64,000 nucleotides of DNA from CAZAPG01 sp964486935 (GTDB taxonomy: Bacteria; Chloroflexota; Anaerolineae; 4572-78; J111). Positions 57,478 through 64,000 of this stretch are shown in pieces. The notes under the pieces were generated by a model. That model was not told the DNA's origin. It did not search any database and was given only the letters and a program-made list of their open reading frames with translations. The stretch lies in the NCBI GenBank assembly GCA_964486935.1, contig CAZAPG010000009.1, positions 112,211 to 176,210 of the forward strand, written 5' to 3'. The first letter of the stretch is position 1; each line of letters opens with the position of its first letter. The position numbers were made by a program, and so were the translations under genes.

Positions 57478-57565
57478 ATTTGCCAAACCTTTGCGTAGTG
57501 TTACATGATAACATCTGGCTTTATGGCTGGCAATTTCCAAACATTCCAAATTATCCGGGGAAGTA

Positions 57566-57594
57566 TTGCGTGCAGCAATTACCTATGTTAGAAT
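57566..57594 (+). promoter_or_regulatory. promoter of the small membrane protein pair
   Basis: TTGCGT (57566-57571), 17 bp, TAGAAT (57589-57594). The ATG at 57636 follows with TTGGAGGAA in front. Confidence 0.5.
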
Positions 57595-57635
57595 AAATCA
57601 TCTTGACATATATAATTTTTTTGGAGGAATAAACT

Positions 57636-57911
57636 ATGTTTAGTTCAACCACGCAGATTCAACCGAGCGACCCGCCTAAAAACCCCATTATCGCCGCAGT
57701 ATTGAGTGTTTTGCTGCTGGGGGGAGTTGGGCAAATGTATTTGGGCCAAATGAAAAAGGGTATCATCATTATTGTGGCGACGCTTATTTTGTCGTGTGTT
57801 GGCATTGGCGTTATCATCCCCATTTTAGGGGCGGTTGATGCCTACATGCTGGCCGACAAGCTGCAAAAGGGCGAGGCCATTGGCGACATGCAGTGGTTCT
57901 GGGATAAATAA
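57636..57911 (+). CDS. TM2-like small membrane protein
   Basis: 91 residues. A Pro-rich head precedes PIIAAVLSVLLLGGVGQMYLGQMKKG (first TM, G-x-G-x-x-Y-L-G motif of TM2-domain proteins), then VATLILSCVGIGVIIPILGAVDAYMLA (second TM ending in D-A-Y). The fold is that of the TM2/DUF5683 family, function unknown. Followed after a palindromic repeat by a DUF4870 gene. Confidence 0.75.
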   Translation: MFSSTTQIQPSDPPKNPIIAAVLSVLLLGGVGQMYLGQMKKGIIIIVATLILSCVGIGVIIPILGAVDAYMLADKLQKGEAIGDMQWFWDK

Positions 57912-57944
57912 AATCCCCAAACTCCTGAGAAACAAACTGTTTCT

Positions 57945-57996
57945 GGCCCAATGAAGACCTCAAAGGTTTTTGAAACCTTTGAGGTCTGGAGTAGCT
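57945..57996. repeat. palindromic repeat family B, third copy
   Basis: AGACCTCAAAGGTTT and AAACCTTTGAGGTCT form a perfect 15 bp hairpin around TTG, followed by GGAGTAGCT. It is the same unit as at 14573-14673. Confidence 0.85.
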
Positions 57997-58041
57997 TTCA
58001 AGAAAAAATAAATCTCTTTAAAGGAGGGAGCAATCCAAAGT

Positions 58042-58356
58042 ATGAACGATATCAACGATCAAGATAAATTGATGGCGGCCCTGGCCTGGGTAATTCCCAT
58101 TGTGGCTATTGTAATTTTGCTGGTAGAAGATATGAAAAACCGCCCGTTTCAAAAATATCACGCGGTTAACTCGCTGGCTTTTTCAATAGCCTTCTTTGTT
58201 ATTATTAGCATCCTGTCTGTGGTGACATTTGGCTTTGGCGGCTGTCTGGCAATACTCTGGTTTGTGGTTATTTATTGGGCTATTAAAGCCTACCAGGGTG
58301 AATACGTTGAGGTTCCCTGGTTGTCTAATTTTGTAAAAAATCAGGGCTGGGTTTAA
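58042..58356 (+). CDS. DUF4870-like membrane protein
   Basis: 104 residues with three TM helices. The opening QDKLMAALAWVIPIVAIVILL, then KNRPFQKYHAVNSLAFSIAF, then the WFVVIYWAIKAYQGEYVEVPWL end match DUF4870 (the YHAxQ/N-A motif). Function unknown. A GGAGGGAG site precedes the ATG. Terminator follows. Confidence 0.8.
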   Translation: MNDINDQDKLMAALAWVIPIVAIVILLVEDMKNRPFQKYHAVNSLAFSIAFFVIISILSVVTFGFGGCLAILWFVVIYWAIKAYQGEYVEVPWLSNFVKNQGWV

Positions 58357-58394
58357 GTAATAGAGTTGTTGACAAGTAAATAAGTTGCTTGCTG

Positions 58395-58425
58395 ATCCCC
58401 TACCGTTATGGAGGGGATTTTTTAT
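58395..58425 (+). terminator. intrinsic terminator after the DUF4870 gene
   Basis: ATCCCCT (58395-58401) pairs with AGGGGAT (58412-58418), followed by TTTTTTATT. Confidence 0.85.
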
Positions 58426-58443
58426 TAGCCACCCTCTGTAGTT

Positions 58444-58471
58444 TTGGCCTGCCGCAGCTTTGCACTATAAT
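58444..58471 (+). promoter_or_regulatory. promoter of recJ
   Basis: Perfect TATAAT (58466-58471) with a weak TTGGCC (58444-58449) 16 bp upstream. Confidence 0.5.
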
Positions 58472-58515
58472 AGCCGGCAGAATCCAAAATTGCAGTTGAG
58501 CCAGGCAGGAGGTTC

Positions 58516-60234
58516 ATGTTGTCGCGTCATGCCAAACGCTGGGAGGTTGCCACCCGCGCCCCGGACAGTCACTTTACCCACTTCCCCCATTTGCCGCCGT
58601 TGGTGGTTCAAATTCTTTACAACCGGGGTTTTGTGCTGCCCCAGGAAGTGGACGATTTTCTGGCGCACCGCTGGACAGGCGACAACCCCCTGGATTTAAA
58701 GGGCATGCAGCCGGCGGTTGACCGCCTGGTTCGCGCTATTATCAATCAAGAGCCGGTTGCGGTTTATGGCGATTACGACGCCGATGGCGTAACCTCCACC
58801 GCCTTGATGGTGCAGGTTCTCACCGCCCTGAGCGGCAACGTGCAGCCTTACATCCCCAATCGCTTTGAAGAAGGCTACGGCCTGAACAACGAGGCCCTGG
58901 CCGAGCTGGCCGAACGCGGCGTTAAGGTGGTCGTCACCGTTGATTGCGGCATCCGCTCCGTTAACGAGGTGGCATTTGGCAACAGCCTGGGGCTGGATAT
59001 CATCATCACCGACCACCACACCGTTGGGGAAAAGGTTCCGCCGGCGCTGGCCGCCATCAACCCCAAACAGCCCGGCTGCGCTTACCCCTTTAAAGAGTTG
59101 GCCGGCGTGGGGCTGGCCTACAAACTTACCCAGGCCCTGCTCCAGGCCGGTGAATTAAGCGACTATGGCAACGGCTTGCAGGCCGATAATTTTTTAGACC
59201 TGGTGGCCTTGGGCACCGTGGCCGACCTGGCTCCCCTCTACGGCGAAAATCGCAAGCTGGTGCAGCGCGGGTTGCAGCTACTCAATCGCGCCCCCCGGCC
59301 CGGCCTGTCGGCCTTGATGTTGCAGGGCAACACTCGCCCGGTGAGCCAGATTTCTGCCGGAACCATCGGCTTTGTAATTGGGCCGCGCCTCAACGCCGCC
59401 GGCCGGCTGGATAGCGCCCTGGCCGCTTATCGCCTGCTTATGGCCCCCACCGAACTGGAAGCCATCCATCTTGCCGCCGATTTAGACCGCCAAAACAAAG
59501 AGCGCCAAAAACTCACCGACGAAATGGTCAATCTGGCCCGCGAAACCATTGTGTCGGACAGGGCCAGCCAGCCGCTCTATTTTGTAAGCCACAAAGAATT
59601 TAACCCCGGCGTGGTGGGGCTGGCCGCCTCTCGCCTGAGCGAGGAGTTTTACCGCCCGGTGCTGGTGGCCGAACACGGCCCCGAAGTTACCAAAGGGTCG
59701 GCCCGCAGCATCCCGGAGTTTCATATTACCGAAGCCCTGGACCAGTGCGCCGATTTGCTGGTTCGCTACGGGGGACACGCCGCCGCCGCCGGTTTTACCG
59801 TGGAAAACAAAAATTTGCCGACCCTCCGGGAGCGGCTGCTAAAAATTGCGCGCCGGCAATTAGATGTCGAGCAACTACGCCCCACCGTTTTCATCGACGG
59901 CGAGGTGAATTTGCGCGGCGTGCGCCCCTCGCTGATAGAATCTGTTGCCGGTTTGCAGCCGTTTGGCTACGGCAACCCTACGCCCCGCTTCTTGACTCGA
60001 AATTTAAAAATCAAGCAGGTACGCGCCGTGGGGCGCGATGGGCGCCATTTGCGCCTGTTGCTGCACGACGGCAGGCAAATTTGGAGCGCCATCGGTTTCA
60101 GGCAGGGCTACTGGGCCGAGCGCCTGCGCGTGTCGCAACCGGTTGATGTGGTTTACAGCCTTGAATTTAACGAGTGGAATGGAGAGCGCCAAATGCAATT
60201 AAATATTAAAGACCTGCAACCCGGTGAGCTATGA
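58516..60234 (+). CDS. recJ: single-stranded-DNA-specific exonuclease RecJ
   Basis: 572 residues. 5'-3' exonuclease of recombination and mismatch repair. The DHH motifs are VYGDYDADGVTST (I), VTVDCGIRSVNE (II), IITDHHTVGE (III, the DHH), and the C-terminal DHHA1 motif RYGGHAAAAGFTVE. The OB-fold domain occupies the last 100 residues (VFIDGEVNLRGVRPSL). The start follows AGGAGG closely (3 bp); the next codon, TTG, has better spacing. Coupled with the next gene by a 4 bp ATGA overlap. Confidence 0.95.
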   Translation: MLSRHAKRWEVATRAPDSHFTHFPHLPPLVVQILYNRGFVLPQEVDDFLAHRWTGDNPLDLKGMQPAVDRLVRAIINQEPVAVYGDYDADGVTSTALMVQVLTALSGNVQPYIPNRFEEGYGLNNEALAELAERGVKVVVTVDCGIRSVNEVAFGNSLGLDIIITDHHTVGEKVPPALAAINPKQPGCAYPFKELAGVGLAYKLTQALLQAGELSDYGNGLQADNFLDLVALGTVADLAPLYGENRKLVQRGLQLLNRAPRPGLSALMLQGNTRPVSQISAGTIGFVIGPRLNAAGRLDSALAAYRLLMAPTELEAIHLAADLDRQNKERQKLTDEMVNLARETIVSDRASQPLYFVSHKEFNPGVVGLAASRLSEEFYRPVLVAEHGPEVTKGSARSIPEFHITEALDQCADLLVRYGGHAAAAGFTVENKNLPTLRERLLKIARRQLDVEQLRPTVFIDGEVNLRGVRPSLIESVAGLQPFGYGNPTPRFLTRNLKIKQVRAVGRDGRHLRLLLHDGRQIWSAIGFRQGYWAERLRVSQPVDVVYSLEFNEWNGERQMQLNIKDLQPGEL

Positions 60235-61154
60235 AACCGGCCATTATTGTGCATGGGGGGGCCTGGGATATTCCGGCGGGCGAGCACGAAGCCCACAAAA
60301 ATGGTTGCCGCGTAGCGGCCAGCGCCGGCTTTGAAGTTTTGTTGCGGGGCGGTTCGGCGCTGGATGCGGCGGAGGCGGCAGTCACCATTTTGGAAGATGA
60401 CCCCGCCTTCGATGCCGGCATCGGCTCGCATTTGACCCGCGCCGGCGGGGTTCAACTGGATGCCGGGATGATGGACGGCCAAACCTTGCGGGTAGGGGCC
60501 GTAGCCGCCGTGGAACGGCTTAAAAATCCAATTCAGGTAGCCCGCCGGCTGCTTACCGGCCAACACAATATGCTGGTTGGCCCCGGCGCAGAAGCCTGGG
60601 CGGTAGAGGCCGGATTTACGCTGGTAGAGCCGGCCATTTTTATTGTGCCCAGAGAGCAGCGCCGCTACGAGCGCTGTTTAAAGGATGGGCCGCCGGGCAG
60701 CGACAGCGTTTTTGCCAAATCTGGCGATACCGTGGGCGCGGTAGCTATTGACCGGCAGGGCAACCTGGCGGCTGCCACCTCTACCGGCGGCACGCTGTTT
60801 AAGCCGGTAGGCCGGGTGGGTGATAGCCCGCTGCCCGGCTGCGGCTATTATGCCGACAACCAATCGGCGGCGGTATCATGCACCGGCCACGGCGAGTCAA
60901 TCATTCGGGTTCAACTGGCCCGCACTGCCGCCGAGTTTGCCCGCTCGCTCTCGCCGGCCAGCTCAGACCAGGATTTGCTCTACTCTAACCGGGTGGCGCA
61001 GGCGGCTATCGACGTGTTGGGGCGGCGGGTAAATGGCCGGGGCGGGCTGATTATGATTGACCGGCTGGGGCAGGTCGGCTTTGCCTACAACACGCCCCAT
61101 CTGGCCAGGGCATTTATAATTGAAGGGATGCCGGAGCCGGTGGCGGCCATTTAG
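60231..61154 (+). CDS. isoaspartyl peptidase/L-asparaginase (Ntn hydrolase)
   Basis: 307 residues, plant-type asparaginase family. Made as a precursor that cleaves itself before the nucleophile T167, seen in KSGDTVGAVAIDRQGNLAAATSTGG. The N-terminal HGGAWDIPAGEHE and GGSALDAAEAAVTILEDDP are also diagnostic. The second GG..GDSPLPGCGYYAD is the substrate loop. It hydrolyses isoaspartyl dipeptides and asparagine. The stop-start overlap with recJ indicates coupled translation. Confidence 0.92.
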   Translation: MKPAIIVHGGAWDIPAGEHEAHKNGCRVAASAGFEVLLRGGSALDAAEAAVTILEDDPAFDAGIGSHLTRAGGVQLDAGMMDGQTLRVGAVAAVERLKNPIQVARRLLTGQHNMLVGPGAEAWAVEAGFTLVEPAIFIVPREQRRYERCLKDGPPGSDSVFAKSGDTVGAVAIDRQGNLAAATSTGGTLFKPVGRVGDSPLPGCGYYADNQSAAVSCTGHGESIIRVQLARTAAEFARSLSPASSDQDLLYSNRVAQAAIDVLGRRVNGRGGLIMIDRLGQVGFAYNTPHLARAFIIEGMPEPVAAI

Positions 61155-61269
61155 TTATCGGGCGAGATTAAAAACAAGGACGAATGAAACTACGCCATTA
61201 CGCTTTCAACATTCGTCTGGCCGATATGAGGCCATTGAGCAATTACTGGATACTCTCGTATTCGCAAAA
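61155..61269. other. short intergenic spacer
   Basis: Between the peptidase stop and the attC-like site. A weak ATTCGTC-type repeat is present at about 61208-61218; nothing else recognisable. Confidence 0.4.
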
Positions 61270-61378
61270 GTGTAATGCCTGAGTTGACCGGGCGGCGCGA
61301 CTTCCCTCAACCTGCGCCGCACCGAGTTTGATGCGAAACACGCTCCCGCCACTCCGGTTTAACGAGTTGTTATACGCC
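61270..61378 (-). mobile_element. integron attC-like recombination site
   Basis: Read on the minus strand, the left end GGCGTATAACAACTCGTTAA, continuing AACCGG, parallels the R''-L'' arm of known attC sites (TAACAATTCGTTCAAGC type). The right end CCGGTCAACTCAGGCATTAC, then AC, parallels L'-R' (GGCTTAACTCAAGCGTTA type). The inner GCGGCGC and GCGCCGC pair perfectly. R' is degenerate (ATTACAC instead of GTTRRRY). About 109 bp, in the normal range. It lies just behind the VOC gene in the same orientation, as in a gene cassette. Confidence 0.65.
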
Positions 61379-61449
61379 AACCAATGGATGTATCCCGGCG
61401 GCAAGCTTGTCGCAAGGCAAGCGCTCTTCTGCGCCTATATGGGAACGCT

Positions 61450-61887
61450 TTAGCCGAGCTGCTCGGCGAGCCCAATGAGAAGTCCTTCGGGTCCGCGGAT
61501 GTAGCAGAGCCGATACGAGTCCTCATATTGAACCACTTCGCCGACGAGCTGCGCGCCGCGCTTGCGGAGCCTGGCGAGCATCTCGTCAATGTCGTCCACG
61601 GTGAACATGACACGCAGGTAGCCGAGAGCGTTCACAGGGGCGTTCCGGTGATCGGCGACGGCAGGCGGGGTGAGAAATCGCGAGAGCTCGATCCGGCTGT
61701 GGCCATCGGGCGTGACCATCATGGCGATTTCGACGCGCTGGGATCCCAGTCCGGTGACGCGTCCGGCCCATTCTCCTTCGATCGTGGCTCGCCCTTCGAG
61801 CTGCATGCCAAGCTCGGCGAAAAAAGAGATGGCGGTATCGAGGGATTCTACCACGATGCCGATATTGTCCATCCGCTTAAGAGTCAT
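61450..61887 (-). CDS. VOC/glyoxalase family protein in an apparent gene cassette
   Basis: 145 residues from the ATG at 61887, behind AGAGGAAATGAT; a longer reading would start inside that site. The fold is a single VOC unit with two beta-alpha-beta-beta-beta halves: MDNIGIVVESLDTAISFFAELGM, GRATIEGEWAGRVTGLG, VEIAMMVTPDGHSRIELSRFL, then LRVMFTVDDIDEMLARLRKRG and DSYRLCYIRGPEGLLIGLAEQL. Metal ligands by position would be a His/Glu/Gln set; specific function (lyase, dioxygenase or antibiotic-binding) unknown. Codon use looks different from the neighbours, with more CG-rich codons. The attC-like site directly downstream points to capture by an integron. Confidence 0.85.
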   Translation of the reverse strand: MTLKRMDNIGIVVESLDTAISFFAELGMQLEGRATIEGEWAGRVTGLGSQRVEIAMMVTPDGHSRIELSRFLTPPAVADHRNAPVNALGYLRVMFTVDDIDEMLARLRKRGAQLVGEVVQYEDSYRLCYIRGPEGLLIGLAEQLG

Positions 61888-61911
61888 ATCATTTCCTCTC
61901 ATCACCTTCCA

Positions 61912-61942
61912 GATTGATTCAATCTTTAAGATTGAACCAATC
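61912..61942. repeat. hairpin between the VOC gene and the methyltransferase remnant
   Basis: GATTGATTCAATCTT (61912-61926) and AAGATTGAACCAATC (61928-61942) form 15 positions with one mismatch around a single T. It may end the methyltransferase transcript or mark a junction. Confidence 0.5.
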
Positions 61943-61949
61943 TCTATGC

Positions 61950-63311
61950 TTAGCGTACCCTAAACACCTTCATCACCTCATCGCCCAAATGGTTGATAAC
62001 TTTAACGGCGATGCGCCCGGAGGTGGGTTTATCAAAGGGCCGGGAGGTATCGCTGTGGAGCGATTCCCAGGCTTCGCGGTTGATTTCGGCTTTGAGGGTG
62101 GTTTTGAGCGATTTGTAGGGGTCGTCAGCGCCCAAAAAGTAGGCTTGCCGCACAAAAAAGCTTTCCTCGTTGTAATCGGTATCCACAAACCACAGGGCAA
62201 TGCCCTCGGCCCCGTCGCTGCGGACCTCGCCGGTGCTGGGGTGAAAGACATCCACCCCGTTGACTCTGACCTGTATCTGCCCGTCCGGGGCATCCAGCAG
62301 GTCAATATCCGGCTCGCCAAAGATGACAAACAGATTGCCCTGGCCGGTGTTTTTGAGGCTATCGGCCATATGCAGGTCGGCGTTCATGCGGGCCTTGAGA
62401 ATGGGGATGCGCCCCAGTTTATCAAATTCGGTGGAGCGGGCGTCGTAGTTAAAGGCGCAGGCGATGAGAACATCAAAGCCTGCCTCGCCCGCTTCACGCG
62501 CAGCGGCCACCAAATCGGGCCGGGAGACCGTGCCAAATTCGGGGCCGATGAAAATACCCGCCCGGCGCAGGGGCTTATCTTCATTCCCGCCTTCGTGGTA
62601 GCGCCCTTCGGCGCAGATGTAATGGCCAGGCCAGGGGGTGAGCGAGGAGAAGGTGATTTTGTCTTGCTTATGAGCTTGTTGCACCCCGGCCATCTTGAGG
62701 TTCTCCAGAATAATTTGGGCAAAGCTTTGCCCTTTACCGTAACCGGCTTTGCCTTCGGCCACATGGTCAATCAACTCGTCGTTTTCATTCACGCCCAACA
62801 CCCGGTGGGGTGAGAGACTTTCCACCGTGAAAGGACCGGCCACACGTACGGTTTTATTATCTTCATAGGGCTTATCGTACAGATATTCATACTCGGCATT
62901 GGCGGCGATGGAGGCGTCAATCTCTTTTTGGCGGGCAATGCGCTCCTGCCACCACTGCTGGTGCAGTTTTTTGGCGAGGTGTGTCGCACTTTGCAAGTGC
63001 GACGCACCTGACGGGATTTCCCACTCTTCCCAATTTTTGCCCAAAGCTTGATTGAGTTGCTCGCGCAGCGGTTCCAACTTTTCCTGATAGGTTTCCCAGA
63101 TGACATCAATTTCGGCGTTGTTGGCGATGGCTTTGAGGGTGATGTGCGGCACGCGCTCGTAAACAAAGCCGTGGCGGATGTGGCCGTAGGTTGGCTCATC
63201 CCTGGGCGGGGTGCGGGAAATTTCGGCCTCTTTCAGTTGGCCCGCGCGGCTGTCTTTGAGCAGGTAGTAGGGGTAACGCGCCCCCATAATCCGGGCGCGG
63301 GCCAGGGCCAA
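61950..63311 (-). pseudogene. truncated site-specific DNA-methyltransferase, C-terminal part
   Basis: About 454 codons of a large type III-like (Mod-related) adenine-methyltransferase, whose complete members have around 900 residues. The visible start ALARARIMGARYPYYLLKDS is an internal segment of the family, and the catalytic DPPY motif, normally far upstream, is missing. Conserved later segments such as HGFVYERVPHITLKAIANN, VAGPFTVESLSPHR and RRAGIFIGPEFGTV remain, and the C terminus ends in VMKVFRVR. Upstream of the first codons a TGA occurs at 63315-63317, exactly where the insertion sequence begins. A palindromic repeat has also inserted in frame at 62977-63009. It is almost certainly non-functional. 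No restriction subunit is nearby. Confidence 0.8.
62977..63009. repeat. palindromic element inside the methyltransferase reading frame
   Basis: AGGTGTGTCGCACTT (62977-62991) pairs with AAGTGCGACGCACCT (62995-63009) over a 3 nt loop, one wobble. In translation it gives SGASHLQSATHLA, a 13-residue insertion-like segment not seen in the family. Confidence 0.7.
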
Positions 63312-63312
63312 G

Positions 63313-64000
63313 TGTCAAATGGCGGCCGCATGTTTACCACCAGTTGTGAGACTGCGGAATTGACATTTGTGACAGCCGGTCGGTTCACAAATAAATCCCT
63401 TCATCCACTATCACAGCTACCTTCTCCATTGCCACTGGAATGGACAATGGAGTTGGCTGCTTCGTGCGCCCTCGCTGGCAGGTGTGTAGGGGCGGCGAAG
63501 GCGGCACTGTCGCCGCTTCTTTTCGTAAACAAGCCATCACCGTGAGCGCGTTCGCAATGGCCTCTTGGCTGCGTAAGTTAAAGTGGGGGGCCTGGCGATG
63601 CCGGAAGGCTCGACCAGCCCGTTCAGCCCCGTTATTGGTCGCTTCCCACTCTGGTTGCTGCAAGAACTGGCTCAATTGCTCAAACTTGGCCGGCGTGACC
63701 CGCTGCTGCACTTGGCGCAGGGCCGGAATTGCCCTATAGGTTTTACTGGTGTACCACGCTTCATACTGGCTCCTGGCCTCAGTCGGTGGCCGGCGCTGGC
63801 CTTGTTCATCCTGCCAGATGAGATACCAATCCACCAGGCAGTCACGGCCGACCTGTAACTGGGCCCCGACCGGACTGGACAATAGCGCCGCCACCTGAGC
63901 TTGTTCGACCTCATTCAAATGCTCCGGGCGACGCAGCAACAGGAAGCGGTGTTCCTGCAACGCCTCGCGGGTCTGCCTCACCTGCTCCCAATCAGTCCAG
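63313..64000 (-). mobile_element. insertion sequence, one end in window
   Basis: Begins near 63313 with TGTCAAATG; the near-inverted CATTTGTGACA lies at 63364-63374, so this terminus carries short inverted repeats. It contains the transposase fragment and runs off the right edge. It truncates the methyltransferase gene. Confidence 0.65.
63385..64000 (-). CDS. transposase, C-terminal part, 5' end outside the window
   Basis: The frame is open to the right edge; about 205 codons visible. LLRRPEHLNEVEQAQVAALL, then DWYLIWQDEQGQRR, and EATNNGAERAGRAFRHRQAP with RSQEAIANALTVMACLRKE show the DDE-transposase end: a Glu in the N-N-x-A-E-R motif as in the ISL3-related group. A 50-residue tail rich in Pro and Thr follows. 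The complete element and the catalytic Asp residues lie to the right. Whether it is intact cannot be decided here. Confidence 0.75.
   Translation of the reverse strand, partial: WTDWEQVRQTREALQEHRFLLLRRPEHLNEVEQAQVAALLSSPVGAQLQVGRDCLVDWYLIWQDEQGQRRPPTEARSQYEAWYTSKTYRAIPALRQVQQRVTPAKFEQLSQFLQQPEWEATNNGAERAGRAFRHRQAPHFNLRSQEAIANALTVMACLRKEAATVPPSPPLHTCQRGRTKQPTPLSIPVAMEKVAVIVDEGIYL

Noticed and set aside
61155..64000. A complete restriction-modification or defence island at the right end
   Set aside because: Only a truncated methyltransferase, a cassette gene and a transposase are visible; no restriction subunit, helicase or other defence gene is present.
1..64000. CRISPR arrays, tRNA or rRNA genes
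   Set aside because: Reading all gaps longer than about 200 bases, I found no regularly spaced direct repeats and no cloverleaf or rRNA sequence. Repeats found are palindromic and dispersed.

Overview
The window looks like chromosomal DNA from an uncultured member of the Chloroflexota, most likely Anaerolineae. This is an inference, since no rRNA or ribosomal protein gene is present. It rests on long Thr/Pro linkers in surface proteins, a fused MFS/spermidine-synthase protein, a long DHH-CBS-tRNA nucleotidyltransferase, an LPxTG-like anchored protein, medium-high GC, and many kinds of short quasi-palindromic intergenic repeats. Promoters of the ordinary sigma-70 type (TTGACA-like, 17 bp, TATAAT-like) are easy to see. 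Genes sit on both strands in short operons.

Layout. 1-6.1 kb: end of a Thr/Pro-linker protein, a BMP/PnrA-like binding protein without signal peptide, two small membrane proteins, and a two-gene surface operon (LPVSG-anchored protein and double-PA14 protein). 6.1-16.2 kb: housekeeping genes including fructose-1,6-bisphosphatase, an HNH nuclease, an HDAC-like deacylase, a protein with three copies of a HARP-like module, lipoyl synthase, an aminotransferase, OsmC, a uracil-DNA glycosylase and leucyl aminopeptidase. 16.2-21.5 kb: lipid-related block (fabH, single-TM protein, DegV, ECF sigma factor; a winged-helix regulator divergent from fabF). 21.5-34.9 kb: Uma2 nuclease, M48 protease with zinc ribbons, Nudix, GT-C glycosyltransferase, Thr/Pro-linker protein, fused spermidine synthase, DHH-CBS-CCA fusion, P2-type ATPase and GNAT. 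34.9-44.5 kb: thioredoxin, then a glycerol block: glpK, glpA, an AT-rich inserted nuclease gene, glpB, glpC, a ketopantoate-reductase-like gene and plsY. 44.5-46.5 kb: a PHP phosphoesterase, a strongly structured candidate RNA with its own promoter and terminator, and a deoxynucleoside kinase. 46.5-52.3 kb: a left-handed beta-helix protein and a MoxR-DUF58-transglutaminase operon. 52.4-57.4 kb: NAD synthetase and fmt overlapping a histidine kinase/ANTAR regulator pair. 57.6-61.2 kb: two small membrane proteins, recJ and an isoaspartyl peptidase. 61.2-64 kb: an accessory end with an attC-like site behind a VOC gene (an apparent integron cassette), a DNA methyltransferase cut by an insertion sequence, and the C-terminal part of that element's transposase.

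How it fits together. GlpK makes glycerol-3-phosphate, which GlpABC oxidises with electrons passed to quinone, or PlsY acylates toward phospholipid. FabH, FabF and DegV link to the fatty-acid side. The most unusual items are the structured RNA locus at 45.5 kb, the attC-like cassette, the triplicated HARP-like protein, the AT-rich nuclease inside the glp operon, and the several families of dispersed palindromic repeats. I see no CRISPR array, tRNA or rRNA gene, and no complete defence system.
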